Shown one piece after another: positions 45,484-57,904 of a stretch of DNA of 64,000 nucleotides (within the stretch, counting starts at the first letter, position 1; each line of letters begins with the position of its first letter). The DNA lies in NCBI RefSeq assembly GCF_015160855.1, contig NZ_CP063373.1, positions 6,386,001-6,450,000 on the forward strand, given 5' to 3'. The stretch is from Streptomyces ferrugineus. Its GTDB lineage: Bacteria; Actinomycetota; Actinomycetes; Streptomycetales; Streptomycetaceae. Below the pieces are notes generated by a model. That model had not been told where the DNA came from, did no database searches, and saw nothing but the letters and a program-made list of their open reading frames with translations. The translations under genes were made by a program, and so were the position numbers.

Positions 45484-45523
45484 GCCGCCCCCCTTGAGCC
45501 GCCCACCGACCCCGGAGACCACC

Positions 45524-47002
45524 TTGAGCACGACAGTTGAGACCTCGTCAGCCCCCGACCGCCTGCCATGGGACGGCAGGATCTTCGACGGCACCTGGAT
45601 CCAGGGCCACGGCGGGACCCTCGAAGTGACGGCACCGGCCACCGGCCGGCTGCTCACCACGGTCGGCGCCGCCTCACCCGCCGACGTCGACCGAGCCGTC
45701 GAACGCGCAGCCAAGGCCCAGCGGAACTGGGCCCGGTTGCCCTACGACCAGCGGGCGGAGGTGTTCCGCAGCGCGGCGTTCGCCCTGGAGAGCGATCCCG
45801 ACCGTCTGGTGCGCTGGCTCGTTCCCGAGGCCGGGTCGGGAGCGGGCAAGGCCGCCTTCGAGACAGGTCTGGTGGTCTCCGAGCTCTTCCAGGCCGCCGC
45901 CCTCGCCGCGGAGCCCTACGGCGAGCTGCTGCGCAGTACACGGCCACGGATGTCGCTCGCCCGCCGGGTCCCCCTCGGGGTGGTCGGGGTCATATCGCCC
46001 TTCAACTTTCCCGCCATCCTCTCCATCCGCTCGGTGGCGCCCGCGCTCGCCCTGGGCAACGCCGTCATCCTCAAGCCCGACCCGCGCACCCCGGTCTCGG
46101 GAGGACTGGCTCTCGCCCAGCTCCTGGCCGAGGCGGGGCTGCCCGAAGGGCTCCTGCACGTGCTGCCGGGCGGCGCCGATGTCGGTGAGACGCTGGTGAC
46201 CCATCCCGGCGTGCCCTGCATCTCCTTCACCGGCTCGACGGCCGCGGGCCGCGCGATCGGTGCCGCCGCCGGGCCCCTGCTGAAGAAGGTGCACCTGGAA
46301 CTCGGCGGGAACAACGCCCTCCTCGTACTCCCCGACGCCGACCTCGACGCGGCCGCGTCGGCCGGCGCCTGGGGATCCTTCCTGCACCAGGGACAGATCT
46401 GCATGACCACGGGGCGTCACCTGGTACACGCCTCCGTCGCCGAGCAGTACGTGGCCAAGCTCGCGCAGAAGGCCGGGGCCATCACCGTCGGCGACCCGAC
46501 CGATCCGCAGAACATGCTCGGCCCGATCATCGACGAGCGCCAGCGTGACAGGGTCCACGACATCGTCACCCGCAGCGTGTCCCAGGGTGCGCGGCTGGCT
46601 GCGGGCGGAAGCTACGACGGGCTTTTCTACCGGCCCACCGTCCTGGCCGACGTTCCTCACGACGCCCCCGCGTACACCGACGAGGTCTTCGGCCCGGTCG
46701 CCCCCGTCTCCGTCTACGAAACCGTCGAGGAGGCCATCGAGCTGATCAACCGCTCCGAGTACGGCCTGTCGGTCGCCATCCTCACCGACGACGTGTTCGG
46801 CGCGTTGGAACTCGCCGAACGCATCGAGTCCGGCGCCGTCCACATCAACGACCAGACCGTGGACGACGAGGCCGTGGCACCCTTCGGCGGCGCCAAGGCG
46901 TCCGCGGCCGGCGGTCGCTTCGGCGGCGGAGCCAACCTCGACACCTTCACCGAGGTGCAGTGGGTGACCGCGCAGGCGAAGATCGAGCGGTACCCGTTCT
47001 GA
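45524..47002 (+). CDS. Aldehyde dehydrogenase, benzaldehyde/vanillin-dehydrogenase-like
   Basis: A 492-residue NAD(P)+-dependent ALDH. Landmarks: PFNFPAILSIRSVAPALALG (cofactor domain), FTGSTAAGRAIG, the general-base Glu in HLELGGNNALLVLPDADLDA and the catalytic Cys in HQGQICMTTGRHLV; EVFGPVAPVSVYETVEEAIE near the end. The proposed start is TTG at 45524 because GGAG lies six bases before it. A TTG at 45494 would add ten residues without a ribosome site. It would oxidise the aldehyde released by the oxygenase 40 nt upstream to the benzoate level. Confidence 0.9.
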   Translation: MSTTVETSSAPDRLPWDGRIFDGTWIQGHGGTLEVTAPATGRLLTTVGAASPADVDRAVERAAKAQRNWARLPYDQRAEVFRSAAFALESDPDRLVRWLVPEAGSGAGKAAFETGLVVSELFQAAALAAEPYGELLRSTRPRMSLARRVPLGVVGVISPFNFPAILSIRSVAPALALGNAVILKPDPRTPVSGGLALAQLLAEAGLPEGLLHVLPGGADVGETLVTHPGVPCISFTGSTAAGRAIGAAAGPLLKKVHLELGGNNALLVLPDADLDAAASAGAWGSFLHQGQICMTTGRHLVHASVAEQYVAKLAQKAGAITVGDPTDPQNMLGPIIDERQRDRVHDIVTRSVSQGARLAAGGSYDGLFYRPTVLADVPHDAPAYTDEVFGPVAPVSVYETVEEAIELINRSEYGLSVAILTDDVFGALELAERIESGAVHINDQTVDDEAVAPFGGAKASAAGGRFGGGANLDTFTEVQWVTAQAKIERYPF

Positions 47003-47063
47003 GCAGAGCCGGTCGGAGCCACCGTCAAGAACGGCGACTTGGGCCATGACGCTTCTGCGGCCC

Positions 47064-47098
47064 CTGCGGTCCGGCCAGGAGTACTGGCCGGACCGCAG
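47064..47098 (+). terminator. Perfect 14-bp hairpin terminator after the aldehyde dehydrogenase
   Basis: CTGCGGTCCGGCCA (47064-47077) and its exact complement (47085-47098) enclose a 7-nt loop, followed by ACTCTTCC. It closes the plus-strand catabolic operon. Confidence 0.85.
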
Positions 47099-47379
47099 AC
47101 TCTTCCATGCTGGGCGACACGCTCTTCTTCGTCAGCAGTGCCGGACTTAACGGCCCTGGAGTCGACCGGCCGTCATGCGCCGGCCGGTGCGGGTGACCCG
47201 GCCGACGCAAAGCCGCGCGGTCGCTCGGTCAGCGACTTTGAGCCGGCCGCGATGCCGGACCACCGGGCTGCCGTCCTCGTCGGCCCTCACGATCGGGCAC
47301 TCCAGCCCCAGACCGGAGGACCTTCTCCTCGGCACGCTTCCCGCTGCGCGCGGACTGCGTGCCTGGCGCTCAGCCCTGG

Positions 47380-47600
47380 CCCGCACCGCCGCGCTTCGCA
47401 CTGATCGCCTGCGAGAGCGGCGGCGATCTGCGCTTCGCCAGTCCATCGGTCTGGCGACGGCGATGATCCACAACGGCGCCCGACCGGTCACCGCCACCCA
47501 CTGGGCGCTCCCCACCAGCTTCGCCTTCCACCTGGCCGATCTGCCGGAGTCCCTACGGCCGCTCACGGAGGCCGTGGTCGCCATGGAAGCGGCCCACTAG
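47380..47600 (+). pseudogene. CHAT-domain protein, C-terminal remnant
   Basis: One frame reads RFALIACESGGDL then SPSVW; the next frame continues GLATAMIHNGARPVTATHWA and FAFHLADLPESLRPLTEAVV to a stop at 47600. ACESGGDL followed by an invariantly placed GLATA segment resembles the catalytic-Cys end of CHAT (caspase-like) domains. A one-base frameshift near 47440 and absence of the rest of the protein make it a remnant. Family call moderate. Confidence 0.4.
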
Positions 47601-47747
47601 GACCACGCCCCGATCCGCCATCTCGGCGCCTGGCCGCGACAGCAGCTGCTCAGCACGTAAAACCCCGGCCACACAACGAGATGCCCAGCTCAGAGCCTTG
47701 CGTAACGCCCTTTAAAGATCACTCTTGCGGGGAAACGGTCGATCGCT

Positions 47748-48875
47748 CTACGCGACAACCTCGTCGGCGGCGTCGCCGAGCTGACCTTGCTTCGCTCGGT
47801 CATGGAGGGCCCGTGCGGACTCAATCAGCTTCACCGCATCGGGACCCCACATGATGCGCATCATCCGCCGTTCCACGCACGGCTGCTGTGCCAGCCAGAT
47901 GAGCGGCAGCATGAACTTGGTCGACGCCACGGCCACCTTGTCCTTGAAGGGCCCGACTCCCATGTTCCGTCGCGTCTTTCCGGACGCCGCCCCCATGATC
48001 GGGTACGCGAAGATCTTCTGACTCAACACGAGCTGCGCGTGCACACGCAGCTGCGAGATGTGGAAGTTCTTCTTGACGGACGCTTTCTGGATGGTGTGGA
48101 AGCTCTGGCCCGTGGCGGGAATGATGCCCATGGTCCGGCTGGGCTTGAAGAGCTCGTCGTACTTGTCGTACAGCGCCTTCAGCTCCGCCATCGTCGTGGC
48201 GATCTCCCCCTCGGGGGAATCGAACAGGCGGCAGTAATCGGCGACCTCTGCGATGTACTTGTCCCGCTGCTCAGGGGGGAGCCGACGCGGCGGCCTGCCG
48301 TTGCGGAAGGCAAGGTTCTCGTAGACCCACAGCATCGTGTGCATCTCGGTGAGAGCGGCCCACATGGCTTCCCGGGGACCGTTGGCGTCGTATCCGCCGA
48401 GTTCGGGGTGACCGATGTCGATGACGTCGCCTGCCACCTTGGCGTGGATGTTGTGAAGGTGTTTGGCGACCCGCCGAGCGGTAGCAGTGTCGCCGAGCCA
48501 CATCGGGGTGTGGATGCCCGAGTTGCGCTGGGCCCGGTCGAAGAGGTCGAAGATCGTCAGCTCACCCTTGCGGGCCTTGCGCGAGATCGGGTCCCAGTCA
48601 CGCACTCCGGCAAGGATCGGCTTGTACGTGAGCTGGAGGATGAACTGTGCCGGGCTCTGGAAGAAGATCGTGGCGGGGTGCAGGAGGACCTCCCACGCGA
48701 CGCTCCCCGGCCCGAAGACGCCGTAATCCGGAGTCCCGTCCTCCTTGAGCGAGCCGCCTGCCGGGGTCGGTTCACCGAAGCGGCGCCACCGCGACTCCGT
48801 GCCGAGAAGACGCTCTTTGGTGACGACGCGATTGACCCGGCTGACTGCCTCTGGGGCCTTGTCTGTGGCGGCCAT
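47748..48875 (-). CDS. DUF2236 / MpaB-Lcp-family heme oxygenase-like protein
   Basis: A 375-residue intact DUF2236 protein. The N-terminal half includes FGPGSVAWEVLLHPATIFFQ and IHTPMWLGDTATARRVAKHL; the core has the conserved stretch MWAALTEMHTMLWVYENLAF. Characterised relatives (latex-clearing protein, MpaB) bind heme b and cleave polyisoprene or prenyl side chains oxidatively; many others are uncharacterised. Without a recognised signal peptide it should be cytosolic. It is divergent from a TetR gene across 146 bp, which is presumably its regulator. A truncated homologue exists at 19456-20030. Confidence 0.85.
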   Translation of the reverse strand: MAATDKAPEAVSRVNRVVTKERLLGTESRWRRFGEPTPAGGSLKEDGTPDYGVFGPGSVAWEVLLHPATIFFQSPAQFILQLTYKPILAGVRDWDPISRKARKGELTIFDLFDRAQRNSGIHTPMWLGDTATARRVAKHLHNIHAKVAGDVIDIGHPELGGYDANGPREAMWAALTEMHTMLWVYENLAFRNGRPPRRLPPEQRDKYIAEVADYCRLFDSPEGEIATTMAELKALYDKYDELFKPSRTMGIIPATGQSFHTIQKASVKKNFHISQLRVHAQLVLSQKIFAYPIMGAASGKTRRNMGVGPFKDKVAVASTKFMLPLIWLAQQPCVERRMMRIMWGPDAVKLIESARALHDRAKQGQLGDAADEVVA

Positions 48876-48976
48876 ACCGAAACTCCCTTGTTCACTGATG
48901 GGCGACGCAGGCGGCCGAACACGGGAGTCCCGATCCCGGGAGCGTCCCTCTCACAGCTCACCTACGACCAAGTCGC

Positions 48977-49013
48977 TTGTTAAGCGTTCAGCAACTTTTT
49001 TCAAGGTAGTAAT
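48977..49013. promoter_or_regulatory. TetR-type operator and -10 box between the DUF2236 and TetR genes
   Basis: TTGTTAAGCGTTCAGCAA (48977-48994) is an imperfect 18-bp palindrome (TTG/CAA ends, central CG). TAGTAAT at 49007-49013 resembles a -10 box whose start site would fall at about 49020, next to the TetR ATG at 49022, suggesting a leaderless mRNA. No ribosome site is seen before the ATG. Confidence 0.5.
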
Positions 49014-49021
49014 CTCGCCCT

Positions 49022-49696
49022 ATGCCGTCAACCCCTCGCATCACTGCCGACGCCGATCTCGGCGACGCCGAGCAGGCCAAGGCCACGCGTACCAAGCAGG
49101 AGCGGCGTGATCAGGCCGAACAGTCATTGCTGGCAGCGGCCAGCAGACTTGTGGCCAGGCGAGGGGTCGACCAGACGTCAGTGGCAGACGTGGGCACGGA
49201 GGCCGGCTACAGCCGGGGCCTGGTCAATCACCACTTCGGCTCCAAGGTCGCCCTTCTGCAACGAGTGGCGCACGAGAGTCAGCGCGGCCTCGTCGAGGTC
49301 GTGGAGGCCCTCGTCGGGGATGAGCTGGAGTCGCTTACCGTGATGATCCGTTCGTACCTCACCTGGATCCACCGCAACCCGGACGAGGCACGCGCCTTCT
49401 TCGCGATGTGGGGTGCGGCGCTGCCGGCGGAGTCAGTGCTCCGAGATGCGTTCCGCGAGTTCGACGTCCGGATCCGCACGAAGATCGAGGAGTTCGTACG
49501 CGCCGGCCAGGGACACGGCAAGATCAGGCAGGACGTCGAGCCAGCTGGTGTGGCAGCCGCCATCACCGGCCTCCTGCGAGGCACAGGCGCACAACTACTT
49601 CTTGCTCAAGAAAGCCTCGCATTCGAGGAAGTCTGCGCCACCTGCGAACTGTTCGCGCGCCGGATGCTCGCCGTACCCGAGACGCCGGACTGCTGA
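49022..49696 (+). CDS. TetR-family transcriptional regulator
   Basis: A 224-residue repressor-type protein. The N-terminal helix-turn-helix is AASRLVARRGVDQTSVADVG and TEAGYSRGLVNHHFGSKVAL (about residues 39-78). The C-terminal ligand domain includes SYLTWIHRNPDEARAFFAMW. Adjacent and divergent to the DUF2236 gene, it likely represses that gene and itself through the intergenic palindrome. The mRNA may be leaderless. Confidence 0.9.
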   Translation: MPSTPRITADADLGDAEQAKATRTKQERRDQAEQSLLAAASRLVARRGVDQTSVADVGTEAGYSRGLVNHHFGSKVALLQRVAHESQRGLVEVVEALVGDELESLTVMIRSYLTWIHRNPDEARAFFAMWGAALPAESVLRDAFREFDVRIRTKIEEFVRAGQGHGKIRQDVEPAGVAAAITGLLRGTGAQLLLAQESLAFEEVCATCELFARRMLAVPETPDC

Positions 49697-49918
49697 CCAA
49701 GAGGAACCGCGAGTCAGGCCCTGGAGAGGTGCGACGCCGAATGACTCGTGCCAAACGCGTGCCAGGTCGTGCGGGGAACCACGGGGAACAGCGGGTATAC
49801 AACCCGGAGGCACACTGAGCTCCAGCACCCTTCAGCCGCAGGTCAGCGGACCAACCGATGGCAAATCACCTTAAGTAGCCGTTGTCGTACCGATCACGGA
49901 GGCAGGGCGATCGAACGG

Positions 49919-50107
49919 CAGGGCCCTTTGCATGATCGACGTCTGTCCGGGTTCATCCGGTGATGCCGAGGGCGGTCAGGGGCCTTCTCCAGTTGCGAGC
50001 GGTGTGGCGTAGGGCGGCGGCGATGTTGGCGTGGCCGTCCTGACGGTGGACGCCGATGGCGAGGTTGCGCAGGCCGGCCATGATGCGCGGGAGATTGTCG
50101 GCATGGC
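49919..50107 (-). repeat. Truncated ISAs1-family copy (3' end of transposase gene)
   Basis: Nearly identical to 52621-52809. It carries one terminal repeat and the last 45 or so codons of the transposase (LPRIMAGLRNLAIGVHRQDG, ALRHTARNWRRPLTALGITG, stop at 49954-49956). The rest of the IS is missing where it meets the MFS remnant. Confidence 0.85.
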
Positions 50108-50703
50108 GAGTGTCCTGGCCGGTGCCCGCTCCCGTTCGGCAGAAGCCACGGGGAACGGGCGAGACCGATGATCCCCACGACGGCACCCAGGGTCATCCTG
50201 AGGCGCCAAGTTCCTTCGACCGGCAGGGAGCCGACGACAAGTTGGGTGGCGATGCCCCGACCGGGACTCCGAGCAGGACCAGCAGGATCGCGTGTTTGCG
50301 CCTCGCGGTGGCGTCCCGGGCGAAGCTCAGGACCAGCGGTATGGCGAGGCCCGTACCGATGCCTGTCAGTATTCGGAGGAGCCCCAATTGCCAATGGGCT
50401 CCGGCCACCGGGCAGGCACCGGACCAGAGCGTGGACCACAGCAAAGCGGTGAGTGTCGCCCGCTGGCGCCCGAGACGGCGGGCCAGCGGCACAGCGGCGA
50501 TGGCGCCTGCCGACATCGCCGGGAAGATCATGCTCCCGATCAGGCCGGCACCGCCAGGGGACAAATGCCGGCCGGGCTCGGCACGCAGGGCTTCGAGCAG
50601 ATTGGGGAAGACGACGATCTGAAAGGTCTGCGCAGCCACGAGAACCAGTCCGAGCGGGAACCACACCGCAGGCTGTCCTGGGCGTGACGGTGCTGGACGA
50701 CAT
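50106..50703 (-). pseudogene. MFS transporter, frameshifted and truncated
   Basis: Starting at the ATG at 50703 (MSSSTVTPRTACG), a frameshift near 50665 leads to VWFPLGLVLVAAQTFQIVVF, SMIFPAMSAGAIAAVPLARR, LGRQRATLTALLWSTLWSGA and GLLRILTGIGTGLAIPLVLS. A second shift near 50255 leads to IATQLVVGSLPVEGTWRLRM. That is transmembrane helices 1-6 of a major facilitator, with the A-loop GRRR-like motif (RRLGRQR) as in aromatic-acid:H+ symporters. The C-terminal half is replaced by the ISAs1 fragment. Confidence 0.65.
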
Positions 50704-50940
50704 GCCGGGCCTCCAGGCGGAGAACGGAAGACGGGGGCGGCAACAGCGCGGAATCGGGAAGCCTGGGTGAAGGTCTCTCGCGGTGCGGAGGTGCTCTCAC
50801 CGTGCGCCGAGAAGACGCGCGGGACCAGGAAGAGTCGCCGTAGTTGCCTGCGAGGAAGCTGCCGGCATGAGCCAGGCACCGGCGTCCGGGGGACAATGGG
50901 AGTGCCTTGACACAGCATCGGCCCACGGATGCCCGCCTTG

Positions 50941-52377
50941 TCAGCCGGTGTTGACGGCTGCGTCGAGTTCGGCGGCGTCCGACCAGCTGCCGTGGAATCC
51001 CATGGGAACCCGGTGGTTGAGCTTGATGCGGGCGATGGGTGCGGCCGTGAAGTCCTGGGCCTCCTGGACGATGACCTCGCTGCGGTCGGTGGCTGGGTCC
51101 CACCAGATCGACAGCAGCCAGCCGTCGTCCTCGGCCGTGGCGCCGGGACGGGGCACGAACTCGGGTTCACCGGGTGAGGTCAGCACACCGTCGAGCGTCT
51201 GGATCGACGTCTCGCCCGTGAGGTGGTCGTGCTTGGCCAGACCGTCGGTGAACCAGTCGCCGGCTCCGCGTGTCGTCGCGTAGTAGCCGTACCGGTGGGA
51301 CAGGCCGGTCAGTTGATCGTTGATCCTGGGGAATTCCCCCAGTACGTCGGTGAGCTGGCTGTCCTTCGTCTTCCCTGTGGCGAGGTCGAGTTCCCAGCGC
51401 CAGGGGGTGGCGACCATGCGCTTGAACCACCAGTTCCAGTCCCCGCCCGGCGGCGGTGACTCCAGATCCTTTTGAGTGGGGCCGAATTGGTCGACGCGGT
51501 GCCCGTCGATGACGATCTTCGTGCCGTCCTGGTAAGCGTTGAGGAAGTGGGTCTGGGCGAAGGCATCAGAGGCCTCCGCCCAGGTGACCTCACCAGTCCT
51601 GCGATGCAGTACAGCCCAACGGCAGGTGTCCAGCGTCTCCGGCTCCCAGGTCGTCGCCGGCCGACCCGTGAGCATGCTCTCGAAGCGGACCATTGCTGGG
51701 CTGACCAGGAAGATCGCGTAGTCGGGGGTGACGACGTAGTCATGGGTGAAGGTGGGGACCCCCAGGTCGACCGAGTGACGGTCGAGGACGTTCCCGTGGC
51801 GATCGACTCGATACCACGTGACCGCGCCGTCCATGTTGTCGTGGGTGAGCAAGTCTCCGTTCGCCGGGTCGATCTTGAAGTGGGGACCTATGGGACCGGT
51901 GATTCCCCCGCCGAAGTCGTAGCACTGGCTGACGGTCTCCAAGGTGTCCGGCCGCAGGTCGTGCGGCGGGCCCACGGAGAAGACCAGCAGGCGTTTGTCG
52001 AAGAGGGTCACGTGCGTGTTGGCGGGGTTCTTCGGGAAAGCGCCGGGCGGAAGGGGGGTAGCGCTGCCGTTCATGAAACCGCCGTAGATCGACCGGCCCA
52101 GTTCCATCTCCTCCTTCAGGCCCGCGGTCTCCACGTAGCGGTTGCGGTAGGTCGCGCGACCGTCGCGCAGGAAGAGGGCGCTGACCATGCCGTCACCGTC
52201 GAACCAGTGGTACCGGCTCGGATCCTCCGGGCGGTAGAACTGGCTGGTGTTCATCCGGTACAGCGCACCATTCAGCTCGTCCGGCAGACGGCCCTCGATC
52301 TCCAGATCGAAGGCTTCGCCCTGCTCGCGCCAGGGTGCGTAAGGCCCGTTGAGAAACATGTTGTCGGAGTCCCACAT
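50941..52377 (-). CDS. Carotenoid/stilbene-cleaving oxygenase family protein (copy 2)
   Basis: A 478-residue homologue of the oxygenase at 43957, intact. Iron histidines are in IGPHFKIDP, FTHDYVVT, QTHFLNAYQ and MGFHGSW. It is clearly diverged from copy 1 (for example a WWFKRMVATPWRWELDLATG insertion-like segment near residue 330), so it is a paralogue rather than a recent duplicate. The start at 52377 has GAGGAGG seven bases before the ATG; an ATG at 52410 lacks this. It is carried inside the composite transposon next to the broken MFS gene, with which it may have formed an uptake-and-cleavage pair. Confidence 0.88.
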   Translation of the reverse strand: MWDSDNMFLNGPYAPWREQGEAFDLEIEGRLPDELNGALYRMNTSQFYRPEDPSRYHWFDGDGMVSALFLRDGRATYRNRYVETAGLKEEMELGRSIYGGFMNGSATPLPPGAFPKNPANTHVTLFDKRLLVFSVGPPHDLRPDTLETVSQCYDFGGGITGPIGPHFKIDPANGDLLTHDNMDGAVTWYRVDRHGNVLDRHSVDLGVPTFTHDYVVTPDYAIFLVSPAMVRFESMLTGRPATTWEPETLDTCRWAVLHRRTGEVTWAEASDAFAQTHFLNAYQDGTKIVIDGHRVDQFGPTQKDLESPPPGGDWNWWFKRMVATPWRWELDLATGKTKDSQLTDVLGEFPRINDQLTGLSHRYGYYATTRGAGDWFTDGLAKHDHLTGETSIQTLDGVLTSPGEPEFVPRPGATAEDDGWLLSIWWDPATDRSEVIVQEAQDFTAAPIARIKLNHRVPMGFHGSWSDAAELDAAVNTG

Positions 52378-52620
52378 GGAGGCCCCTCCTCGCTGAAGTG
52401 TATCCTGCATGTCGAGACATGGAGCCTGTTGATTGGGATCTTGATGGAACCGTACATCTGCAGCTGTAGGAGTTCAGGCGAAGTACAGGTTCCGAACTCA
52501 AGGTAAAGTGGCGTCAAATCCGCAACTGGTAAGGCGAATCGTGCACGACTATCGCCACGCGTCCACTTCGAGCCTACCGTCCCTCATGGCAGGACAATAG
52601 TCCCAACTTGGAGTTGCTAT

Positions 52621-53990
52621 CAGGGTCCTTTGCATGATCGACGTCTGTCCGGGTTCATCCGGTGATGCCGAGGGCGGTCAGCAGCCTTCTCCAGTTGCGA
52701 GCGGTGTGGCGTAGGGCGGCGGCGATGTTGGTGTGGCCGTCCTGACGGTGGACGCCGATGGCGAGGTTGCGCAGGCCGGCCATGATGCGTGGGAGATGGC
52801 CGGCATGGATCTTGGAGTCGTCCTCGCGGAACGTGCGGTCGCGGACGTGGTGCAGAAGGTTTTCGATCTTTCAGTGCCCTCTGATCCAGTCGGCGAGCTG
52901 GGCGCCGGTAGCCGCGCCGGGCGGCAGGCTGGTGATCAGGTAGACGCGCTCGATGGTGAGCTTGCCGCTGGTGAAATCCTTCCTCCAGCGCACGACTTGA
53001 AGGGCCTGGCGTGCGTCGGGGTAGTCGAGGTGTGCGAAGGCGGCGGTCTTCAGCCGCCGGATCTCCAGGCGGTGGTGGGCCCGCGTGCGGTCGTAGTGGT
53101 CGAGCCTGATCTCACGCCAGGGCAGGCGGCGGACCCTCTCGAAGAGACCAGGCTGGTTGGCCTTGACCTGGGCGATGTAGTGGGCACCGCGCTCGCGGAG
53201 GTATGTGCCCGTGGGCGTGCTGGGTGTGCAGGGCGTCGGCGGTGATGACCGTGCCGGTCAGGTCGACGCTGTCCAGCAGGGGCCGGAAGGTGGGGATCTC
53301 GTTGCTCTTGTCGGCGACCTGACGCTGGGCCAGGACGTGACCGGTGTGGTCCATCGCGGCGAGCAGGGTGACGTGCCCGGTGACGTGGGTGCGCGAGCCG
53401 CGAGGGCCTTGCCGTCAACAGCGATCGCCCGCAGTCCGGGGCCGGCCGGGGCGGCGCGGGTGGTGAGGAAGTCGCCGATCGCCCGGTCCAGGGCGTCGCA
53501 GTCGAGCTGGACGAGACGGCGCAGGGTGTGGGGGTGCGGGACGGACACGGTGCCGGAGAGCGGGTCGGTGGGGAAGCCGAGAACCCGGCAGGCCCACGCG
53601 GGGACGTCGCTGATCCATTCCGTGATCGCGGTGAGCGAGCGGGCACCGGCCAGGACACTCGCCGCGGCCGCGGCGACCAGGGCGGACAACCGGTAGCGGC
53701 GGCCACGGACGCCTCGCGGGTCGGGCACCAGATCCAGGAAGTCGGACAGTGCGACCGCGTCCGCCAGCGGGACCGGCGCGGCAGTCCGGCCCAGTTGGGC
53801 CAGCGCGGTGGGCATGGGAGAAGATGCAGGAGCAGGCACGGACTCGCCAGGTGTTCATGGGACTTCGACACTCACATGATCACTGAGACCGTGCCTGCAC
53901 TGCGTCCGCTCCCGCCCGAACCGGGACGTCCCCTCCAAGGAGGGGCCAGCACGGCACTCCGGACGAAACGCGATCACGCAACGGCCCCTG
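52621..53990 (-). mobile_element. Near-full-length ISAs1-family element, transposase inactivated
   Basis: 1370 bp with terminal inverted repeats of about 30 bp (CAGGGTCCTTTGCATGATCG at the left; CAGGGGCCGTTGCGTGATCG read inwards from 53990). These share CAGGG, TTGC, TGATCG and GTCCGG. It carries one decayed transposase gene. Confidence 0.75.
52655..53839 (-). pseudogene. ISAs1-family transposase, multiple frameshifts
   Basis: The N-terminal frame (53839 to about 53400) reads LSDFLDLVPDPRGVRGRRYR, RSLTAITEWISDVPAWACRV and AIAVDGKALAARA (first catalytic Asp). The middle lies in another frame (DHTGHVLAQRQVADKSNEIP, VDLTGTVITADALHTQHAHG, second Asp). The tail LAIGVHRQDGHTNIAAALRH to a stop at 52655 is in a third. 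At least two frameshifts, so not active as read. Confidence 0.8.
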
Positions 53991-54256
53991 CATCGAACGG
54001 AGGTTGCGTTCCGTCGTTCACGGGCCTCTTCGATGCGCTGGGCGACCACTCTCGCAGCCGTTGCCCGGGGTCGGTTGCTCGTCCGTACGCTGCGCGCAGG
54101 ATGTCGTGCGGCGGCCGGGGCGGCTTCGGCAGCGTTCGGATCTGGTGTGTTCGCTGGCGCGGCGGCGCCGTGGAGCGGAGTAGGTGAGCCTGTCGGCCGT
54201 CCCCGGTGCGTGCCCTGTGCTGCGGTGCCCGGGTGGGATGTCCGGGCACCGCTGGA

Positions 54257-54282
54257 CCGGTCCGCCCGCGGGGACGGACCGG
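54257..54282 (-). terminator. Terminator hairpin after the beta-galactosidase gene
   Basis: CCGGTCCG (54257-54264) pairs with CGGACCGG (54275-54282) around a 10-nt loop, starting 10 nt beyond the stop codon at 54292 on the minus strand. Confidence 0.7.
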
Positions 54283-54291
54283 CTTTCGGTG

Positions 54292-57904
<3,613 letters not shown>

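Larger units (their letters stand above)
49919..53990. mobile_element. Composite transposon bounded by two ISAs1-family copies
   Basis: 4072 bp. The left boundary is the terminal repeat of a truncated ISAs1-family copy (CAGGGCCCTTTGC at 49919); the right boundary is the opposite terminal repeat of a near-full-length copy (inverted CAGGGGCCGTTGC ending at 53990). Outside them are GATCGAACGG (49909-49918) and CATCGAACGG (53991-54000), a 10-bp target duplication with one mismatch. The two IS copies are in the same orientation and share about 190 bp at about 95% identity. The cargo is a broken MFS gene and an intact carotenoid/stilbene oxygenase gene. Confidence 0.65.
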
